Below are positions 7,212 through 10,684 of a stretch of 10,684 bases of DNA, in pieces. How positions within the stretch are numbered: position 1 is the first letter of the stretch; each line of letters opens with the position of its first letter. Source of the DNA: Pyrinomonadaceae bacterium (GTDB lineage: Bacteria > Acidobacteriota > Blastocatellia > Pyrinomonadales > Pyrinomonadaceae); contig JACCTF010001064.1 of assembly GCA_013812565.1 (NCBI GenBank), positions 1 to 10,684 of the forward strand, read 5' to 3'. The notes beneath the pieces were generated by a model. That model had not been told where the DNA came from, made no database searches, and worked only from the letters and a program-made list of their open reading frames with translations. Both the position numbers and the translations under genes were made by a program.

Positions 7212-8456
7212 TCAGGCGGCGGCGTCGTCTATGCCGGAAAGAGATTCGCCTGGAACGGCGCGCCGACGCTCAGCCATCTCGCGCGTAATCACAAGCTCCT
7301 TGACGCGTTTTTGCGACGGCAGCATGTACATAGCTTCGAGCAGTAGTTCCTCCAAAATCATCATCAAGCCGCGTGCCCCGACCTTGCGCTCAACCGCTTG
7401 GCGGGCGACATCACGAAGCGCGTCTTCCGTAAAGCGTAGCTTGACGCTGTCGTAATCAAACTTCTTCTGGTACTGCTTGATCAGCGCGTTCTTCGGTTCG
7501 GTGAGAATCTTGATCAGCGCCGCTTCATCCAGTTCGTGGAGCACGGCCAAGACCGGCAGACGGCCGACAAATTCCGGGATCAATCCGTAACGCACAAGGT
7601 CTTCCGGCTGTACCTGAGTAAGCGCGTTCGCATAGCGATCCGTGCTGGATTTGATGTCGGCGTGAAATCCTAAAGACCGATTGCGCAATCGCCGCTCAAC
7701 AACTTTTTCCAGCCCGACAAACGCGCCACCGCAAATAAAAAGGATGTTTGTTGTATCAATCGGGAAAAACTCTTGGTGCGGGTGCTTGCGTCCGCCCTGC
7801 GGCGGAACGTTTGCGATGGTGCCTTCTAAAATCTTCAGCAAAGCCTGCTGCACGCCCTCGCCTGAAACGTCGCGCGTGATCGAAGGGTTTTCGTCTTTGC
7901 GACAGATCTTATCAACTTCGTCGATGTAGATGATGCCCTGCTGTGCGCGTTCAACATCGCCGTTCGCAGCTTGCAGGAGTTTAAGGATGATGTTTTCGAC
8001 ATCTTCACCGACGTACCCGGCTTCCGTGAGCGTCGTGGCATCAACGATTGTAAAAGGTACGCTCAGCATGCGCGCCAGCGTCTGCGCCAGCAAAGTCTTG
8101 CCGGTTCCGGTCGGGCCGATCAGCAGAATGTTCGACTTTTGAATCTCAACTTCGCTGCGCCGTCTCGCTAATTCGATCCGTTTGTAATGTTGGTAGACGG
8201 CGACGGCCAAGCGCTTTTTGGTTTCCTCTTGGCCGATAACGTATTCGTCAAGGAAGTTTTTGATCTCCGCTGGTTTCGGCAGTGGTGGTCGCGATGAGAC
8301 GGACTCCTGCTGTTGATCGTCTGTAATGATCTCGTTGCAGATGTCAATGCATTCGTTGCAGATGAAGACCGTGGGACCGGCAATCAACTTCTTAACTTCG
8401 TTCTGCGACTTGCCGCAGAACGAACAGCGCAACGTATCATCAGTTCGGCGTACCAT
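7212..8456 (-). CDS. clpX: ATP-dependent Clp protease ATP-binding subunit ClpX
   Basis: ClpX is the hexameric AAA+ unfoldase that recognises tagged or adaptor-delivered proteins and threads them into ClpP. The 414 residues are typical for the family. The N-terminal zinc-binding domain has Cys11, Cys14, Cys33 and Cys36. The AAA+ domain shows Walker A GPTGTGKT at 114-121, pore-1 loop GYVG at 147-150, Walker B with D179 and E180 in YIDEVDK, the RKH pore loop at 223-225, the ClpP-docking LGF tripeptide at 262-264 (IGF in E. coli), the arginine finger region PEFVGRLP with R299, and sensor-2 GARGL at 360-364. The start is ATG 8456, directly before the zinc domain; no clear Shine-Dalgarno precedes it. 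It lies 124 bases after clpP, a spacer containing an inverted repeat, and upstream of lon. Its first 148 bases are partly duplicated at 4292-4418. Confidence 0.98.
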   Translation of the reverse strand: MVRRTDDTLRCSFCGKSQNEVKKLIAGPTVFICNECIDICNEIITDDQQQESVSSRPPLPKPAEIKNFLDEYVIGQEETKKRLAVAVYQHYKRIELARRRSEVEIQKSNILLIGPTGTGKTLLAQTLARMLSVPFTIVDATTLTEAGYVGEDVENIILKLLQAANGDVERAQQGIIYIDEVDKICRKDENPSITRDVSGEGVQQALLKILEGTIANVPPQGGRKHPHQEFFPIDTTNILFICGGAFVGLEKVVERRLRNRSLGFHADIKSSTDRYANALTQVQPEDLVRYGLIPEFVGRLPVLAVLHELDEAALIKILTEPKNALIKQYQKKFDYDSVKLRFTEDALRDVARQAVERKVGARGLMMILEELLLEAMYMLPSQKRVKELVITREMAERRRAVPGESLSGIDDAAA

Positions 8457-8499
8457 AAGCTTTGAGATAAACCCCGTTGAGGAATTTGCAGTTTTAGAT

Positions 8500-8574
8500 T
8501 TTAGATTTGCGATTGAAAGAATACTGAGCTTCGTCCCCTAAATAAAATCGCAAATCGACAATCGCAAATCTAAA
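8500..8574. repeat. Perfect 16-bp inverted repeat in the clpP-clpX spacer
   Basis: TTTAGATTTGCGATTG (8500-8515) and CAATCGCAAATCTAAA (8559-8574) are exact inverses 43 bases apart. AATCGCAAATC occurs twice on the right side (8545-8555 and 8560-8570) at a 15-base period, and TTTTAGA occurs twice on the left (8492-8498 and 8499-8505). The words are AT-rich and look like a dispersed intergenic repeat. The right arm starts six bases after the clpP stop codon. A transcript stem here could end or protect the clpP mRNA and unlink clpP from clpX expression. Confidence 0.85.
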
Positions 8575-8580
8575 GTTCAT

Positions 8581-9165
8581 TCACTCGCGGTGCACAATTA
8601 CTTCATCGACCAAGCCATACTCTTTAGCTTGCATCGCAGACATGATGCGGTCGCGTTCAACATCGCGCTCAACATTTTCAAACGTCTGTCCCGTATGCTT
8701 CGCAATGATGTTGGAGGTCAGTTCGCGCATGCGAATGATCTCTTCGGCTTGAATGCGTATGTCCGTCGCTTGCCCCTGTGTGCCTCCTGACGGCTGGTGG
8801 ATCAGGATGCGAGAATTAGGAAGCGCGAAGCGTTTGCCCTTGGCCCCCGCGGCGAGCAGCAATGCTCCCATCGAAGCACACTGCCCAACGCAGATCGTCG
8901 TCACATCAGGACGGATGAACTGCATCGTGTCATAGATCGCCATCCCTGCGGTGATCGAGCCGCCCGGCGAATTGATATAGATGTTGATGTCCTTCTCAGG
9001 ATCTTCAGCTTCGAGAAAAAGAAGCTGCGCAACAATTAAGTTAGCGATCATGTCATCGATCGGTGTGCCTAAAAAGATTATGTTGTCTTTCAGCAGTCGC
9101 GAGTAAATATCAAAAGCGCGTTCCCCGCGCGCCGTCTGCTCAACAACCATCGGAACTAAAGCCAT
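8581..9165 (-). CDS. clpP: ATP-dependent Clp protease proteolytic subunit ClpP
   Basis: ClpP is the serine peptidase that forms a barrel of two heptamer rings and cuts proteins fed to it by ClpX or other Clp ATPases. The 194-residue length is standard. The catalytic triad is visible: Ser98 in GQCASMGA, His123 in RILIHQP and Asp172 in ERDRIMSA. Other family marks are YINSPGGS at 63-70 (oxyanion-strand region) and the Gln/Gly-rich handle segment [10 protein letters not shown] at 127-136. The N-terminus [10 protein letters not shown] is typical, with likely self-processing of the first residues, and no signal peptide is present. The ATG at 9165 has AAGG eight bases upstream, which supports it over the Met at residue 6. 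The gene is 97 bases after tig and 124 bases before clpX. I see no convincing separate promoter in the tig-clpP gap. Confidence 0.98.
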   Translation of the reverse strand: MALVPMVVEQTARGERAFDIYSRLLKDNIIFLGTPIDDMIANLIVAQLLFLEAEDPEKDINIYINSPGGSITAGMAIYDTMQFIRPDVTTICVGQCASMGALLLAAGAKGKRFALPNSRILIHQPSGGTQGQATDIRIQAEEIIRMRELTSNIIAKHTGQTFENVERDVERDRIMSAMQAKEYGLVDEVIVHRE

Positions 9166-9262
9166 GCTGTGAACCTTAAACCTTTCTAACTTCGGTGACC
9201 ATTATGAATTTGATGTGAGCCGCTTCGGGCATATCGGAGGCGCTCCTGTTGTGGCGGGCGGT

Positions 9263-10684
9263 TTAAGTTGCTTGCTGCGGCGAAGACTCGGAGGCTTGCT
9301 GTTCGGTTGCGCTCTCCTCTGTCCGCGCCTCATCCGCGCCGTGCTCGGCTTCGCTCGTACTCGGCTGCTGGTTCGCCGCTAACACTTCTTCTCCCGCCCC
9401 TGCGGCGTGCGTTGCTTGGGCTGCCGGCGGGTTCTCTTCGGTCGCTTCCTCACGCCATTCTTCTTCTGAAACGCGCGCGTTTTCAATTACGAAGTCCAGT
9501 GCTTTGCGAGTCCGCAATCTGTCGGCGATGCTACGTTCGGCCCCTTCCTTTGTCAAGGTAGCGCGTACTTGTTCGAGCGGTTGATTCGATGCGCGAGCGA
9601 GGGCGGCGATCTCCGCTTCCATCTCTTCATCCGTCGGTTCGATGTTCTCCTGATTCGCAATGTGTTCCAGCAGCAGCGATCCTTGCAACTGCCGCCTGGC
9701 CTCTTGCTCCACACGCTCGTACAAAGCCTTGCCGTCGATTCCAGCGTCGCGTGGGTCGACGCCCTGTGCCAACATGTCGCGCACCGTCGCTTCCAGCATT
9801 CTGTATGCCTGGCGTTGCAGCAACGTCTGCGGAACTTCCACCGGATGCGCTTCGATCAGCTTGTTCACCACCGTCTCACGCAGACTTTCTTCGGCCTCAG
9901 CACGTGCCCGTTCCGTTAACGCTTCACGGACCTTCACGCGCAGCGCTTCAAGCGAGTCCACGCCTTCCTCGCCTAAGCTCTTCGCCCACTCGTCGTTCAG
10001 TTCCGGCAGTTCTTTGACGCGCACGGCCACGATCTTTGCTGTGTACTCGATCTCTTTTCCGGCTAGCCCCTTTGATTTGAAGTCTTCGGGATACCGAATC
10101 GTAAATGTCCGCTCATCATCAGGCCGTGCGTCTAAAAGGTTGTTCGTAAAATCCTCGAGCACGCCTTCGCCGCCGAGCTCCGTGTCCACCTCCTCGACGT
10201 TGATGTCTTCCTGCTCCGGCGGATTAATGAACCGACCGCGATAGTTGGCCGTGACGGTGTCGCCTGTTTGTGCTCCGCGATCTTCCACGGGCTGCAGCGA
10301 CGCTGATCCCTCGTGCCAACTATTAATGACTTCTTCAGGATCCTCATCAGTGATGGGACGCACGCGTCGCGCCACTTCCAGGCCGCGATACTCGCCGAGC
10401 GTGATCTCAGGAAGAACCTCTAGAATCGCGTGGAGAGCCAGCGACTTTTGGCCGAGTTGATCCAGTTCATCCTCGGCAGCGAATTGCACATCCGGCTCGC
10501 CGATAACATTGAGCGCTCGCTCGCTGATCGCTTCGCTAACCGCTTGCGGCACAATCTCGCTCAAGACTTCGCCCCGAATCTCCTTTTTATAACGCTGACG
10601 CACAATTGCAACGGGTGCGTGCCCCGGCCGAAAGCCGGGCACGGTTGCCGCTTTCGCGTAGCGGTCGCTGATAAGGTCATATTG
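9263..10684 (-). CDS. tig: Trigger factor (partial, N-terminus off right edge)
   Basis: Trigger factor is the ribosome-associated chaperone and peptidyl-prolyl isomerase that meets nascent chains at the exit tunnel. The frame is open to the right edge, leaving 473 residues; by comparison with E. coli about 28 N-terminal residues are missing. Numbering from the edge, the ribosome-docking signature GFRPGH is at 17-22. The E. coli FRK motif here reads FRP, so the lysine is replaced. The FKBP-like isomerase domain spans about 137-225 (GDTVTANYRG to KIVAVRV). The helical substrate-binding arms span about 226-405. A final tail of about 65 residues is rich in Glu, Ala, Gln, Ser and Thr and is longer than in E. 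coli. GTG at 10642 lies inside the protein and is not the start. It heads the tig-clpP-clpX-lon series. Confidence 0.97.
   Translation of the reverse strand, partial: QYDLISDRYAKAATVPGFRPGHAPVAIVRQRYKKEIRGEVLSEIVPQAVSEAISERALNVIGEPDVQFAAEDELDQLGQKSLALHAILEVLPEITLGEYRGLEVARRVRPITDEDPEEVINSWHEGSASLQPVEDRGAQTGDTVTANYRGRFINPPEQEDINVEEVDTELGGEGVLEDFTNNLLDARPDDERTFTIRYPEDFKSKGLAGKEIEYTAKIVAVRVKELPELNDEWAKSLGEEGVDSLEALRVKVREALTERARAEAEESLRETVVNKLIEAHPVEVPQTLLQRQAYRMLEATVRDMLAQGVDPRDAGIDGKALYERVEQEARRQLQGSLLLEHIANQENIEPTDEEMEAEIAALARASNQPLEQVRATLTKEGAERSIADRLRTRKALDFVIENARVSEEEWREEATEENPPAAQATHAAGAGEEVLAANQQPSTSEAEHGADEARTEESATEQQASESSPQQAT

Noticed and set aside
8494..8580. 28-codon minus-strand frame starting right after clpP
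   Set aside because: It is made almost wholly of the AATCGCAAATC/TTTAGATTT repeat; such repeats often create spurious short frames.
9660..10244. 194-codon plus-strand open frame inside tig
   Set aside because: It lies opposite the isomerase and chaperone domains of trigger factor and is a Ser/Arg-rich shadow.
10640..10642. GTG as the start of trigger factor
   Set aside because: The frame continues upstream to the window edge with typical trigger factor residues, and the ribosome-docking signature begins just after the GTG.

Overview
The window is a block of housekeeping genes in which every supportable gene lies on the minus strand, so transcription runs from right to left. In transcription order it holds: trigger factor (tig, 5' end beyond the right edge), clpP, clpX, lon, a broken fragment of clpX, a small uncharacterised protein, the GTPase gene engB (ysxC/yihA), the termination factor gene rho, a possible 73-residue protein, and the start of a secreted FG-GAP/VCBS repeat protein that runs off the left edge. 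I found no rRNA, tRNA, CRISPR array, transposase or phage gene.

The organism is bacterial. The order tig-clpP-clpX-lon is widespread, and lon followed by engB occurs in several phyla. The moderate GC content, a CRTAC1-type (ASPIC/UnbV-like) FG-GAP protein with a signal peptide, and the long low-complexity tails on Rho, Lon and trigger factor suggest a soil-type Acidobacteriota, perhaps Blastocatellia. This is an inference from family habits and not a proven placement.

Layout. 9263-10684: partial tig. 8581-9165: clpP. 8457-8580: spacer with a perfect 16-bp inverted repeat. 7212-8456: clpX. 6980-7211: spacer with heptamer-based inverted repeats. 4541-6979: lon, followed at once by a hairpin with a short T-run. 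4266-4415: clpX fragment. 3779-4213: uncharacterised 144-residue protein. 3071-3670: engB. 2736-3070: non-coding rho leader with an inverted repeat next to the ribosome binding site. 1335-2735: rho. 1143-1334: spacer with a strong hairpin. 921-1142: possible small gene. 1-745: FG-GAP protein.

The right half encodes proteostasis. Trigger factor meets nascent chains at the ribosome, ClpX unfolds substrates into the ClpP peptidase, and Lon degrades damaged proteins. EngB acts in large ribosomal subunit assembly and Rho in transcription termination.

The most unusual observation is at 4292-4418. It is a same-strand, near-identical copy of the start of clpX, carrying its ATG and zinc-finger region, and lies just downstream of lon. 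An in-frame 21-bp deletion between two short direct repeats has removed the fourth zinc-binding cysteine. The copy still reads as a 49-codon open frame. I read it as a relic of a duplication; a functional mini-protein is possible but less likely.
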